From contig JAUNGZ010000013.1 in assembly GCA_030524205.1 (NCBI GenBank), positions 1 through 63,446 of the forward strand: DNA of 63,446 bases, in the 5' to 3' direction. This document shows positions 14,880 through 24,194 of the stretch, one piece after another. A model generated the notes under the pieces. That model saw only the letters and a program-made list of their open reading frames with translations. It was not told the origin of the DNA and made no database searches. How positions within the stretch are numbered: the stretch's first letter is position 1; each line of letters starts with the position of its first letter. Both the position numbers and the translations under genes were made by a program. Source of the stretch: Eubacteriales bacterium. GTDB lineage: Bacteria; Bacillota; Clostridia; Oscillospirales; Butyricicoccaceae.

Positions 14880-16163
14880 TCAAGCGCGCTCGTTTTCCTT
14901 CTGGACCTTGGATGCAAGCCCGTGCCGGATCGGCTTCCACTCCACCTTGCCGACCAGCGCGGCAAGAGAGATCGGGATATACGTCAGCATAAACAACGGA
15001 AAGGTAAACATAAAAGCAATTTTTTTCCACGCGGCGCCCGCAATCTTTTTCCATTCGACCAGCATCGTCGCCGCGCCGAACAGAAACAGGCTCATAGAGA
15101 TGCCCTGCACCGTCATCCAAACGATGCGGCCCAGCATGCGTATGACGCGGTAGGTAATAAACGTCGGCTGGGACAGGCTCGACAGGCAGGCAAACAACGC
15201 GAGCACCAGCACGCCGATGGTCACCAGATTGCTCGGCGCGACCGTCATCAGCATATCGTAGCACGACATGCCGCGCCGTCCGCCGCGCAGGCAGCCGCGC
15301 AGAAGCGAGCCGGTATATTTCGCATCCACCTGATAAAAGCCCTTGCTCCAGCGCAGGCGCTGATCCCAGGACTGGCGGAACTCGGTGGGCTGTTCGTCGT
15401 ACACGACCGCCGTGCCGCAGTAGCCGATCCTGCGGCCGCGCGTCGCGCAGGCGATGGAAAACTCGATGTCCTCGGTCAGCAAATGGTAAGGCCAGCCGCC
15501 GTCCTCCCGGATCGCATCGGCCGCGACCAAAAAGCCGGTGCCCGAAATCGCGCAGTTGACGCCGAGCTGTGTGCGGGGGCGGTTCAAAAAGCGTGCCTCG
15601 CGCAGGAACCACAGCGAATAGCCGGCCGTGATCCAGTTGTCGCAAAAATTCTTGGAGTTCCGGTAGCTGGTCAGCGCCGCATACTCGCCCGTGTCGAACA
15701 TTTTATTCATTTCGCACACAAACCGCGGGTCGACCAAATTGTCCGCGTCGAACACGAAAAAGCCGTCGTAGGCATGCTCTCCCTTGTCGCGGAAAATATT
15801 CTGGAACAGGTAATCGAGCGCATAGCCCTTGCCCACCTGCACCTTATTAAAGCGTTCATAAACGATCGCGCCCGCCTGCCGGGAAACCTCCGCCGTGCTG
15901 TCGGTGCAGTTATCGGCAATGACAAAAATATCGAGCAGCTCGGCCGGATACTCCTGTTTTTTCAGGCTGGCGATTAGCTCCCCGATCACCGCCTCCTCAT
16001 TCCGCGCGGCAATGATCGCGCCGTAGCGGTGCTGGACGGCGTCCGCTTTTCCCTGCCGGCCCTTACCGAAATAGCCGACAATCAGGTAGACGAACTGGTA
16101 CGCATACGCCGCTGTAAAAAACACGAACAGCACAAACTGTAAACTCTCTAAAAATCGAAGCAT
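14880..16163 (-). CDS. Membrane glycosyltransferase, family 2
   Basis: 427 residues: an N-terminal hydrophobic segment, a GT-A catalytic domain and about four C-terminal membrane segments. Motifs: IAARNEEAVIGELI, FFVFDADNLVDP (metal-binding DxD), TEDIEFS, and QRLRWSKGF (QxxRW). These are features of processive GT2 enzymes such as those making polysaccharides. No partner synthase genes are adjacent, so the product is unknown. Single gene with own promoter. Confidence 0.88.
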   Translation of the reverse strand: MLRFLESLQFVLFVFFTAAYAYQFVYLIVGYFGKGRQGKADAVQHRYGAIIAARNEEAVIGELIASLKKQEYPAELLDIFVIADNCTDSTAEVSRQAGAIVYERFNKVQVGKGYALDYLFQNIFRDKGEHAYDGFFVFDADNLVDPRFVCEMNKMFDTGEYAALTSYRNSKNFCDNWITAGYSLWFLREARFLNRPRTQLGVNCAISGTGFLVAADAIREDGGWPYHLLTEDIEFSIACATRGRRIGYCGTAVVYDEQPTEFRQSWDQRLRWSKGFYQVDAKYTGSLLRGCLRGGRRGMSCYDMLMTVAPSNLVTIGVLVLALFACLSSLSQPTFITYRVIRMLGRIVWMTVQGISMSLFLFGAATMLVEWKKIAGAAWKKIAFMFTFPLFMLTYIPISLAALVGKVEWKPIRHGLASKVQKENERA

Positions 16164-16221
16164 GGCGATCCCTCGTCTCCTTCATTTGTATTCCACACAT
16201 CTATTCTCTAATCCTTGTACT

Positions 16222-16249
16222 ATCATAGCACTATTACCACATTATGCAA
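16222..16249 (-). promoter_or_regulatory. Promoter of the glycosyltransferase gene
   Basis: TTGCAT, 16 nt, TATGAT on the minus strand. Confidence 0.7.
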
Positions 16250-16540
16250 CTACTTTTTAGCAGTTTTCAACACATTCTTTGCATTTTTCGCGCTTCGCAC
16301 AAAAAAGCCGGTGAATATTTTTAATTTTTCATCACTCTTTTCTGTCACATGATACTATGATAAGTATGACGAATTTTTATAAAGATTTGTTCTGGAAATT
16401 TCTTAAGATTTTCGAAATATTTGTCCAAAAATTGCCGAAAAATTTGTCGCACTTTGACGGTCACATTCGTTATGGGGGCGGGCGGTTGGTGCCGGCTTGC
16501 GCGCCCGCATTCCAACGTGATTGCCGGAACCCATCGCGTA
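16250..16540. other. AT-rich intergenic region with a 13-bp direct repeat
   Basis: No gene seen. The region is AT-rich and contains CGAAATATTTGTC (16413) and CGAAAAATTTGTC (16436), 23 bp apart, which could be binding sites. Confidence 0.5.
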
Positions 16541-16580
16541 AAAAGCACAAGGGGCACTTTTCAGTGCCCCTTGTGCTTTT
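16541..16580 (-). terminator. Terminator overlapping the end of yjdF
   Basis: Perfect 18-bp stem (AAAAGCACAAGGGGCACT, loop TTTC). The left part of the stem on the minus strand encodes the last residues of YjdF. Confidence 0.9.
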
Positions 16581-16980
16581 CTTTGCGCTTTTGCTGAGCT
16601 CTCGCAAACCGTTCGGCCTCTTCACTTTCCCGTTCCGCACGGGTGCGGGCGCGGCGCGCCTGCTTGCCCTGTTCGCGCTGGGCGGCAAGCGCCTGCTGCG
16701 CCTTCGTGCCGGCGGGCCGCTCCGTCAGCGCGCGCTTGACCGCGCGCTGCATCCGCTTGGGGTTTACGCGCCTGTCCCGCATTTCCCCCGCCCGCATCGG
16801 CGGGCTGAAGCGCAGCCGCCGCCAATTTTCCAGCAGGAACGCGTGCACCTCGCCGTCGCCCGGCTCGGCGCCGAACGTGATTTTGCTGACTTCATACCCA
16901 TCGCCGCTCTCCCGTTCGTACAGGCCGACCCAAAACGGATCTTCAAAGTACACGGTCAAACAGCATTTTACCTTGCGCAT
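16561..16980 (-). CDS. yjdF: YjdF family protein (DUF2992)
   Basis: 139 residues starting MRKVKCCLTVYFEDPFWVG, with KITFGAEPGDGEVH, NPKRMQRAVKRAL, GTKAQQAL and the basic KEKHKGH end, matching YjdF/DUF2992. The C-terminal third is a charged coiled coil (Ala/Arg/Glu/Gln). Function is not established; the family is usually controlled by a riboswitch for azaaromatic compounds, suggesting a role in toxin response. The ATG follows AAAGGAGG. Confidence 0.9.
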   Translation of the reverse strand: MRKVKCCLTVYFEDPFWVGLYERESGDGYEVSKITFGAEPGDGEVHAFLLENWRRLRFSPPMRAGEMRDRRVNPKRMQRAVKRALTERPAGTKAQQALAAQREQGKQARRARTRAERESEEAERFARAQQKRKEKHKGH

Positions 16981-16999
16981 AAGATCGTCCTCCTTTTGT

Positions 17000-17097
17000 G
17001 CTCGCGCGCACAAGGAACGGACAACCAAAGGAGGCAGGTTACTGACGGCGAGTTCCGCCGCGGCCGGACTACCAACCGGCCTGTGTTTTTATCCTTG
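17000..17097 (-). promoter_or_regulatory. yjdF riboswitch (azaaromatic-sensing), predicted
   Basis: The ~100-nt structured leader between the promoter and yjdF contains the stem GGCCGG/CCGGCC, a GCGGCGGAACTCGCCGTC hairpin and the segment CAGTAACCTGCCTCCTTTGG that can mask the ribosome site. The position and the gene identity fit the yjdF RNA motif. I could not run a covariance model. Confidence 0.6.
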
Positions 17098-17104
17098 CGC
17101 CTTC

Positions 17105-17133
17105 ATTATACCCCCCGGCAGCGGCCGCGTCAA
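17105..17133 (-). promoter_or_regulatory. Promoter of yjdF
   Basis: TTGACG, 17 nt, TATAAT on the minus strand. Confidence 0.8.
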
Positions 17134-17156
17134 ATCCCGTCTTATCCATGACAAAC

Positions 17157-17188
17157 AAAAGCGCCGCCCCAACGCGGGCAGCGCTTTT
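17157..17188 (-). terminator. Terminator of corA
   Basis: AAAAGCGC...GCGCTTTT hairpin with GCCC/GGGC inner stem. Confidence 0.8.
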
Positions 17189-17189
17189 C

Positions 17190-18131
17190 TCAGTATAAAT
17201 TCTTTCGTTTCATCATAAACCATGCGCCAAAGCAGGCGACCACGGAAATGATCAGCGGAATCCACCAGAACAGGTCGCCCGGAATCGCGCCGCCTTCAAT
17301 ATTCATCCCGTAGAAGCCGAACACGATATTGGGGATCGTCATGATGATGGTCAGCACGGTCAGCACCTTCATGATGATATTCAAGTTGTTGGATACCACC
17401 GAGGCGTACGCGTCCATCGTACCGGACAAAATGCTCGAATAGATACCGGCCATCTCGATGGCCTGCCGGATCTCAATCAGCGCGTCCTCCAGAATGTCGC
17501 GGTCGTCCTCGTACAGCTTGAGCACGCGGCCGCGCAGCACCTTTTCCATCGTAACCTCGTTTCCCTTGAGGGACGCCGAGAAGTAAACCAGCGATTTGGA
17601 AAGGCCGAGCAGCTGGATCAATTCCTCATTCTGGAGCGAATCGTACAGGCGCTTCTCAATCTTGGTGAAATCGCGTTCGATCATGCGCAGGTTTTTGAGG
17701 AACCGCCCTGCGACGCGCAGCAGGATTTGAAATACAAACCGTGTGCGCAGCGCCGTATGCACGCCTTTGACCGCGCCCTCCGCAATCGACCGCAGGATAA
17801 TGCTGTCCTCCAGACAGACGGTGATGACCGCCGTTTGACCGACCACAATGCCCATTGGCAGCGTGCTGAACATCTGCCCGCCATCCTCGACCGAGTTTTT
17901 CTCGACCATCGGGATATCGACAATCATCAGCAGCTGTTCTTCCTCCGTCTCGACGCGCGAGCTTTCCTCCGGGTCGAGCGCGGCGCGGATAAATTCTTCC
18001 TCCACACACGCGGCGCGCGCAATCGCGTCAATTTCATCCGAGCTCGGGCGCACCATATTTACCCAACAGCCTTCGGCAAACCCTTCGATTTCAGTCACTC
18101 TGCCGTCGACGGTCTTGTAAAATTCTACCAT
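17190..18131 (-). CDS. corA: CorA-type magnesium/divalent cation transporter
   Basis: 313 residues. A long cytoplasmic N-terminal domain, a coiled stretch (RMIERDFTKIEKRLYDSLQNEEL), and two C-terminal membrane helices with the family motif GMN in FGFYGMNIEG. CorA forms a pentameric Mg2+ channel. A leader of about 100 nt upstream carries a possible leader peptide and a GC-rich hairpin, so the gene may be regulated by attenuation. It lies downstream of ftsZ on the same strand. Confidence 0.93.
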   Translation of the reverse strand: MVEFYKTVDGRVTEIEGFAEGCWVNMVRPSSDEIDAIARAACVEEEFIRAALDPEESSRVETEEEQLLMIVDIPMVEKNSVEDGGQMFSTLPMGIVVGQTAVITVCLEDSIILRSIAEGAVKGVHTALRTRFVFQILLRVAGRFLKNLRMIERDFTKIEKRLYDSLQNEELIQLLGLSKSLVYFSASLKGNEVTMEKVLRGRVLKLYEDDRDILEDALIEIRQAIEMAGIYSSILSGTMDAYASVVSNNLNIIMKVLTVLTIIMTIPNIVFGFYGMNIEGGAIPGDLFWWIPLIISVVACFGAWFMMKRKNLY

Positions 18132-18155
18132 ATTTAACCACCTTTCCGCGGCGGC

Positions 18156-18224
18156 TTACACAGAGGCGCCACCGCGAGCTTTTTGTTTTTGCTTACTTCG
18201 AGGGTCCGCACTCACAGTGATCAC
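18156..18224 (-). CDS. Possible corA leader peptide (22 codons)
   Basis: In the corA 5' region a short frame from GTG 18224 encodes VITVSADPRSKQKQKARGG and ends 24 nt before the corA ATG. AAAGGAG lies just upstream; the GTG at 18215 is better spaced (19 codons). A hairpin CGCGG-GGC/GCC-CCGCG overlaps its end and the region before the corA ribosome site. It is suggestive only. Confidence 0.35.
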   Translation of the reverse strand: MITVSADPRSKQKQKARGGASV

Positions 18225-18263
18225 ACTCCTTTTTACGAGAATTTTACAAGGCCCTTTCAGACC

Positions 18264-18289
18264 AAAACAGCCCTGTAAAGGGCTGTTTT
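18264..18289. terminator. Terminator downstream of ftsZ
   Basis: AAAACAGCCCT-GTAA-AGGGCTGTTTT hairpin with T runs in both directions. Confidence 0.75.
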
Positions 18290-18312
18290 TAGCAGATTAA
18301 ATCAATTTCAGC

Positions 18313-19470
18313 TTAGCGATCCTTATCAAAAATACGCATCAGCACATCAAACGCCGCGTCGTCCGAGCCAAGCTCGTTCGACTGCGTCTGCACCGGCTGC
18401 GCGGGCTTGTCCTCCGCCGCAGCGGTGGCCGCTTCCGTAAACAGACCAGCGCCTGCGGCGGGCTCGTCCTTCTTGCCTTCCATGTTCAGCTTTGCGGAAT
18501 TGGGGGCGGCGTCAAAGCCGGTCGCAATAACGACGACGCGGATTTCATCGTCCATCGTATCGTCGATGAACGCGCCGAAGATAATGTGCGCGTCCGGATG
18601 CGCGGCCTGCTGCACCATGGTCGCCGCGGTCTCGACCTCGTCCAGACCGATATCGTCCGAGCCGATAACCGACACGATGACGCCGCGCGCCATGTCGATC
18701 GAGGTTTCGAGCAGCGGGCTGGAAATCGCCATGCGCGCCGCTTCCGCGGCCTTATCTTTCCCAGCGGCGCGGCCGGTGCCGATATGGGCGTAGCCCGCGT
18801 CCTTCATGACCGAGGTAACGTCGGCAAAGTCAAGGTTGATGAAGCCCGGCACGGTGATCAGCTCGGAAATATTGGCAACCGCCTGACGGAGCACGCCGTC
18901 CGCGATTTCAAACGCGTTTTTAAAGGTGATCTTCTGCTCGGAAACAAACTTGAGGCGTTCATTCGGAATAATAACGAGCGAATCGACGTTTTTGCACAGA
19001 TCGTCGATGCCGCCGAGCGCCTGCTCGAGACGCTTTTTGCCCTCGAACGCGAACGGACGGGTGACAACGCCAACGGTCAGGATGCCCATTTCGCGGGCGA
19101 TCTGCGCCACGACCGGCGCCGCGCCCGTACCCGTGCCGCCGCCCATGCCGGCGGTGATGAACACCATATGCGTATTTTGAAGCGCCGCGGCGATCTGATC
19201 CTTGCTTTCCTCTGCGGCCTTGCGGCCGATTTCCGGGTTTGCGCCCGCGCCCTGACCCTTGGTCAGCTTTTCGCCGATCTGGATCTTGGTGCCGGCCTGT
19301 GAGAAGTTCAGCGCCTGCATATCCGTGTTGATCGAGATGAACTCAACGCCCTGCACACCGCTTTCGACCATGCGGTTAACCGCGTTGCCGCCGCCGCCGC
19401 CGATACCGATGACTTTGATATTGACTACATTATCCAAGCCCTGTTCAAACTCAAAACCCATTGTTGCCAT
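18313..19470 (-). CDS. ftsZ: Cell division GTPase FtsZ
   Basis: 385 residues. The tubulin signature GGGTGTG is at residues 110-116, with [13 protein letters not shown] early and NIDFADV-like T7 loop region ([13 protein letters not shown]). A variable acidic linker precedes the conserved C-terminal tail ([16 protein letters not shown]), which binds partners such as SepF/FtsA. FtsZ forms the Z-ring. It ends the dcw cluster here and has its own promoter region upstream. Confidence 0.98.
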   Translation of the reverse strand: MATMGFEFEQGLDNVVNIKVIGIGGGGGNAVNRMVESGVQGVEFISINTDMQALNFSQAGTKIQIGEKLTKGQGAGANPEIGRKAAEESKDQIAAALQNTHMVFITAGMGGGTGTGAAPVVAQIAREMGILTVGVVTRPFAFEGKKRLEQALGGIDDLCKNVDSLVIIPNERLKFVSEQKITFKNAFEIADGVLRQAVANISELITVPGFINLDFADVTSVMKDAGYAHIGTGRAAGKDKAAEAARMAISSPLLETSIDMARGVIVSVIGSDDIGLDEVETAATMVQQAAHPDAHIIFGAFIDDTMDDEIRVVVIATGFDAAPNSAKLNMEGKKDEPAAGAGLFTEAATAAAEDKPAQPVQTQSNELGSDDAAFDVLMRIFDKDR

Positions 19471-19568
19471 CCTCCGTTATGATAAAGAATCGTTCAGATT
19501 ATTCTTGTTACACGCCGTTGGGCCGCGCGCGCTCTGCTGCGCGCAGGCGAGCTGTCCCTATTGTTTTA

Positions 19569-19597
19569 ATTTTACCCCCATTTGTCTTGTTTTGCAA
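19569..19597 (-). promoter_or_regulatory. Promoter of ftsZ
   Basis: TTGCAA, 17 nt, TAAAAT on the minus strand within the 294-bp ftsQ-ftsZ gap; the rest of the gap holds no gene. Confidence 0.6.
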
Positions 19598-19764
19598 CAT
19601 AAATTAGTGAATTCCTCAAAAAAACTTGAAATTTTCTGTATCTTTCCACCAAAGAAGCCGGGGATATTCCGCGCCGACTCGCAGTATAAAAAGCGCGGCG
19701 GCATACTTTTTGTAATATTTTCACCTTTTTCGCCGTCCGACGCGCCTGTAAGGGAAACCGAGGG

Positions 19765-20736
19765 TCAATCGCCGTCGTCCTCGGAACCGTCGTCCGCCCC
19801 ATCGAAGCCGTCTCCGTCTCCGCCGTCCTGCCCGGCGTCCGTCTCTTCAGGCTGCGCCGATTGGCCGTCCTCGCCGTTCTGCGGCTCGTCCGTTTTGCCG
19901 GGGCTCAGCACCGGCGCGCCGCCGTCCAGACCGGTCGCGGACCGCGCCACGTTTTCCGCCGTGTCAGGTACGAAATGCAGCCGGCCCTTCGCATCCCAAT
20001 ACAACCGGCCGATATCCGACGGCGAAAGCCTGCCGGAGATAACCGTCTGCGCAAACCGGAGCCGGTAGGCCAGCTCGTCCACCGTGCCGACGTGGATATC
20101 GAACTGCTGCTGGCAGCCGATGCGGATATCGGTCAGCGACTGCAGATTGATAAAGTCCAGCTCGCCCAGCATATCGGCCGCGTCGAGCGTTTTCAGCACC
20201 GTCAGCAGCGCGTCGGAATAAGCGTCCGACGTGCGCTCCAGCATCTCGCCCGGCTTGAGCCCGAGCAGCGACAGTCCGGTCACCGTCGGCAAGCCTCCAG
20301 CGTCGGCGCGCTGCTCAAGAATCTTGCCCTGCTCGCTGAGCAGATAGTAGCCGCCGTCCGCCGGAACCGCGAGCGAGGCGGTACATTCGGTTGCCGTAAG
20401 GATCAGCGTGTCGGGCAGGTGCCGCCTGATCTGAACCGTCTGCAAATACGGGAACCTTTGCAGCAGCGCATTCGAGGTTTTCACCTTATTCCAAAGATAA
20501 AGGTTGTCCCCTTTCCGCACATCCATACCGGCGACGATCTCCTCGGCGCTGTATTTCGTCACGCCTTCGACCGATATGGTCTTGACCTTGAAGAAAATGG
20601 TCAGCGCGAGCACGGCCGCCGCCAGCAGAATGCCGACGAACAGCACGCGCCCGATCGCATGAAAAATCCGCTGCCTTCGTCCCGCCCGCCTGCGCATCTG
20701 TTCGGGCGTTTTCTGTTTTCGTCTCCTGCGCTTCAT
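19765..20736 (-). CDS. ftsQ: Cell division protein FtsQ/DivIB
   Basis: 323 residues. A basic cytoplasmic start (MKRRRRKQKTPEQMRRRAGR), one membrane helix (residues ~30-50), then a POTRA domain (FFKVKTISVEGVTKYSAEEIV) and the beta domain. The C-terminal ~60 residues are acidic and low-complexity (Asp/Gly/Glu). It connects early and late divisome proteins. Located between murG and ftsZ. Confidence 0.92.
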   Translation of the reverse strand: MKRRRRKQKTPEQMRRRAGRRQRIFHAIGRVLFVGILLAAAVLALTIFFKVKTISVEGVTKYSAEEIVAGMDVRKGDNLYLWNKVKTSNALLQRFPYLQTVQIRRHLPDTLILTATECTASLAVPADGGYYLLSEQGKILEQRADAGGLPTVTGLSLLGLKPGEMLERTSDAYSDALLTVLKTLDAADMLGELDFINLQSLTDIRIGCQQQFDIHVGTVDELAYRLRFAQTVISGRLSPSDIGRLYWDAKGRLHFVPDTAENVARSATGLDGGAPVLSPGKTDEPQNGEDGQSAQPEETDAGQDGGDGDGFDGADDGSEDDGD

Positions 20737-20753
20737 CCAAACGCCCCTTTGCC

Positions 20754-21890
20754 TTACTTACGGTGATTCCGAACCGCCTGCATGATTTCCCGGTAGATTT
20801 TGTCGCTTGCATCGTGCGCGGCCAGTTTTGTCGCGTCGCGCCCCATCTGCTTGAGCCGGTCATCGTCCCGCAGCAGATCCTGTATCTCGTCGAACAGACG
20901 CTGCGGGCTTGCGTCCTTTTCCAGCAGTACGCGGCAGCCGCCCGCTTTCTCCAGCGCCCGGGCGTTCTTTTCCTGATGGTTTTCCGCCACGAACGGCGAG
21001 GGCACCAGCAGCGCCGGACGGCCAAGCATGCACAGCTCGCCCAGCGTCGCCGCGCCTGCGCGGCAAACGATCAGATCGGCCGCCGCCATGCGGTCCGCCA
21101 TGTCGTAGATATATTCCGTCAGTTCCAGATTCGGGTGGTTCTGCAAATCCGCGCCCTGCTCGGCGGCCATCCGCGGCAGCCATTCGCGCGCGGCCGCGCC
21201 GGACGCGTGCACATGGTGGTAGCGCACCTTGTTTTTGCACTCCAGCGCGAGCAGCCCGGCCATGTGCTCATTCATATATTTTGCGCCCATCGAACCCCAA
21301 AAGGACACGACAAGCCGGTCCTTCTCGGTTAAGCCGAAGCGCCGGCGGGCCTTTTCCCGATCCGCTGCCAAAATCTCGCCGCGCACGGGCGCGCCGGTGA
21401 CGATCACCTTATCGCCTCCGCCGAGCAGCTCCCTCGCCTGCTCAAAGCAGACCAGCACGCGGCCTGCCTTCTTGGCCAGCATTTTGGTCACCTTGCCGGG
21501 CAGGGCGTTCACCTCGAGCAGCACGGTGGGAATGCCCATCTGCTGCGCCGCGCGCACGACCGCGAACGACGCGTAGCCGCCGCAGCCGATCACGCAGTCC
21601 GGCCGCGCCTTTTGCAGCAGCTTCTTGGCCTTGCCGACCGCCGACACCGCCAGACGCGCCGCCTTGACATTGTGCGCGATGCCCTTCGGGCTCATCGAGC
21701 GCGACAGGCCGATAATCTCGATCACGTCGAGCGGATATCCCTCCCGCGGCACCAGTTTGTTTTCAATCCCGCGCGCCGAACCGGCAAACCGCACAACCGT
21801 ATCCGGATGCCGCTGTTCAAAATACCGCGCAATGGCAAGCCCGGGCGTGACATGGCCGCCCGTGCCGCCGCCGGTGATATACAATCTCAT
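20754..21890 (-). CDS. murG: UDP-GlcNAc:lipid I GlcNAc transferase MurG
   Basis: 378 residues, family GT28. The N-terminal glycine loop ITGGGTGGHVTPG, CGGYASFAV, and a C-terminal IVCRAGAATLGEL followed by PALLVPSPFVAENHQEKNA are diagnostic. It converts lipid I to lipid II on the inner face of the membrane. 18 nt upstream of ftsQ. Confidence 0.97.
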   Translation of the reverse strand: MRLYITGGGTGGHVTPGLAIARYFEQRHPDTVVRFAGSARGIENKLVPREGYPLDVIEIIGLSRSMSPKGIAHNVKAARLAVSAVGKAKKLLQKARPDCVIGCGGYASFAVVRAAQQMGIPTVLLEVNALPGKVTKMLAKKAGRVLVCFEQARELLGGGDKVIVTGAPVRGEILAADREKARRRFGLTEKDRLVVSFWGSMGAKYMNEHMAGLLALECKNKVRYHHVHASGAAAREWLPRMAAEQGADLQNHPNLELTEYIYDMADRMAAADLIVCRAGAATLGELCMLGRPALLVPSPFVAENHQEKNARALEKAGGCRVLLEKDASPQRLFDEIQDLLRDDDRLKQMGRDATKLAAHDASDKIYREIMQAVRNHRK

Positions 21891-21912
21891 TTGTTTTCCC
21901 CCAATACCCCGT

Positions 21913-23154
21913 CTATTCGCTCTGCCGGGTGTCGATCCGCATGTACCTTGATATATTGAGCAGTATTCCCATTTCTCCGAGCTGCATCAAAAGCGCCGTG
22001 CCGCCGAAGCTGAAAAACGGCAGGCTCGCGCCCGTAACCGGAATTACGCCGGTGACGACGAACAGGTTCATCAGCGTTTGAATGGCGAGCTTGGCGGTGA
22101 TGCCGGTCGCCAGCATGGCGCTGAACTTGTCGGGCGAGGCGCGCGCAACCGTGAAACCGCGGTAAATCAAATAAGCGAACAGCAGAATGACGATCAACGC
22201 GCCGATAAACCCCATTTCCTCGCACCACGAGGAAAAAATGAAGTCGTTCTGCGGCTCCGGCAGATACAGGTGCTTCTGCCTGCCCTGCCCCAGCCCTAAG
22301 CCGAACGCGCCGCCCGAGCCGATGGCGATCTGACTCATCGAGCCTTGAAACCCGTCGCCCCGCAGGTCGATGAAGGGGTTCAGCCAAACCGCGAAGCGCT
22401 CGCGTACATGCTCAAACATAAAGTAGAACGCGGTGACGACCGCCGCGCCCGCCGCGCCGATCGGCAGGAAGTACCACAGCCGCATGCCGCCCGCGAGCAG
22501 CAGGATTACGCCGATGCCGCAAATAATCAGCATAGCCGACGTATGCGGCTCGAGCGCCAGCAGCACGATATAAACCGCGAGCAAAAAGCCGTAGGGCCTG
22601 ATCAGCCCTTTCAGACTGCGCACGCTCTGAGAATCGCGCGCGATCCAGCAGGAAAAACACACGATAACCGCGAACTTGGCAAGCTCGGACGGCTGAAAGC
22701 CGAACAGCCAGCGCCGCGCGCCGTTGGTCACCGTGCCGACGCCCGGAATGGCCACCAAAATCAGCAGCACAACGGACACCGCCATGATCGGTTTATAAAA
22801 CCGCGCATACACCTTATACGAGATTTTGGAAATGATGATCATCGCCACAACGCCGACAGCGGCGTTGATGCTCTGGCGGGAGATGAAGTAAGTCACGCTG
22901 CCGTGCAGAAAATAGCCGCTGGAATAGCTGGCCGAGCACAATGCGATCAGGCCGATCAGCAGCAGCAGTATCGTTGAAAAGAACAGGCCGGCGTCCCACG
23001 CATGCGCCCGCGGACGCTGCCTTTCGCCCGTCCGCGCCACCTGCCGCTCGCGCGGAGCGACCGCACGAGCCGGGATTGGCGCGGGCAGCGCGCTCGGCTG
23101 CAGCCGCGGCTGCGTCCGGCGCACCGGACGCCCTTGTCTGGTTCTCGTAGCCAT
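21913..23154 (-). CDS. ftsW: SEDS glycosyltransferase FtsW (SpoVE-like)
   Basis: 413 residues: a ~75-residue Arg/Pro-rich cytoplasmic N-terminus, then about ten membrane segments. GARRWLFGFQPSELAKF, the loop Asp region (FIDLRGDGFQ), NDFIFSSWCEEMGF and PVTGASLPFFSFGGTALL are SEDS hallmarks. It polymerises lipid II with its partner PBP during division. I take ATG 23154 with CGGAGGTG upstream. In many Clostridia murD precedes this gene; here mraY does. Confidence 0.95.
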   Translation of the reverse strand: MATRTRQGRPVRRTQPRLQPSALPAPIPARAVAPRERQVARTGERQRPRAHAWDAGLFFSTILLLLIGLIALCSASYSSGYFLHGSVTYFISRQSINAAVGVVAMIIISKISYKVYARFYKPIMAVSVVLLILVAIPGVGTVTNGARRWLFGFQPSELAKFAVIVCFSCWIARDSQSVRSLKGLIRPYGFLLAVYIVLLALEPHTSAMLIICGIGVILLLAGGMRLWYFLPIGAAGAAVVTAFYFMFEHVRERFAVWLNPFIDLRGDGFQGSMSQIAIGSGGAFGLGLGQGRQKHLYLPEPQNDFIFSSWCEEMGFIGALIVILLFAYLIYRGFTVARASPDKFSAMLATGITAKLAIQTLMNLFVVTGVIPVTGASLPFFSFGGTALLMQLGEMGILLNISRYMRIDTRQSE

Positions 23155-23186
23155 GGGGGACACCTCCGAACGGGTCGAAAAAGAAG

Positions 23187-24194
23187 TCACAATATCGGAG
23201 CCAGCGCGCCGAAGTACGCCAGCAGGCAAAGCAGAATGGTCACGCCCGAGAAAATCAGCACGATTTTCTTCTCGCCCCAGCCGCACATCTCAAAATGATG
23301 ATGGATGGGCGCCATTTTGAACAAGCGCTTGCCGCCGGACGCTTTGAAGTACGTCACCTGCAAAATAACCGACAGCGTCTCGATAATATAGATCAGGCCG
23401 ACCAGCAGCAGAATCAGCGGCATATCGCATGCAAACGCCAAGCCCGCGACCGCGCCGCCGAGAAAGAGCGAGCCGGTGTCGCCCATGAAAACCTTGGCGG
23501 GATTGAAGTTGTAGATCAAAAAGCCAACCAGACCGCCCGCGAGCGCCGCGGCGAAAATCGTCACGCCCAGATCGCCCCGCGCAATGCCGACGCAGGTGAA
23601 GAACACCGCGACCGGCAGCGTCACGCCGGCGGCCAGACCGTCGATGCCGTCGGTCAGGTTGACCGCATTGTCCGCGCCGACAATGACGACCGCGGCAAAA
23701 ACGATGTACAGCGGCCATGGCAGCGGCAGCAGCTTATCGGTAAAAGGGAGCCAAATCTTAGGCAGGCCGTCCGATTCCAAAAACAGGACCAGAATGAACA
23801 CCGCCGCGACGAGAATTTGCAGCACCAGCTTTTGCTTGGCCGTCAGGCCGGCGTTTTCCTTTTTCTTGATCTTGGCATAATCGTCAACCAGACCGACCGC
23901 ACCGTAAGCGACCGAAAGCCCGAGGATGGCCAGCGACGAAACCGAAAATCCCCCGCTCAGCAGATTGCCGGCGGCCACGGCGGCCGCAATGCCGATGATA
24001 AACATAAAGCCGCCCATCGTCGGGATATTCTGCTTGTTCATATGCCACTTTGGACCGATTTCGAGAATCTTCTGTCCAAATTTCATCTTGCGCAGATAGC
24101 GGATGACCGCCGGGCCGATGGCCGCGGTGATCACAAACGCGACCGCGCAGACGATAACCGGCAGCGTCAGCGCGCCTTTATCAACAAAATTCAT
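23187..24194 (-). CDS. mraY: Phospho-MurNAc-pentapeptide transferase MraY
   Basis: 335 residues, about ten membrane segments. Motifs GLVDDYAKI, NAVNLTDGIDGLA, and APIHHHFEMCGWGEKKIV are typical. It forms lipid I from UDP-MurNAc-pentapeptide. Its start overlaps the murF stop codon by 4 nt. Confidence 0.97.
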   Translation of the reverse strand: MNFVDKGALTLPVIVCAVAFVITAAIGPAVIRYLRKMKFGQKILEIGPKWHMNKQNIPTMGGFMFIIGIAAAVAAGNLLSGGFSVSSLAILGLSVAYGAVGLVDDYAKIKKKENAGLTAKQKLVLQILVAAVFILVLFLESDGLPKIWLPFTDKLLPLPWPLYIVFAAVVIVGADNAVNLTDGIDGLAAGVTLPVAVFFTCVGIARGDLGVTIFAAALAGGLVGFLIYNFNPAKVFMGDTGSLFLGGAVAGLAFACDMPLILLLVGLIYIIETLSVILQVTYFKASGGKRLFKMAPIHHHFEMCGWGEKKIVLIFSGVTILLCLLAYFGALAPIL

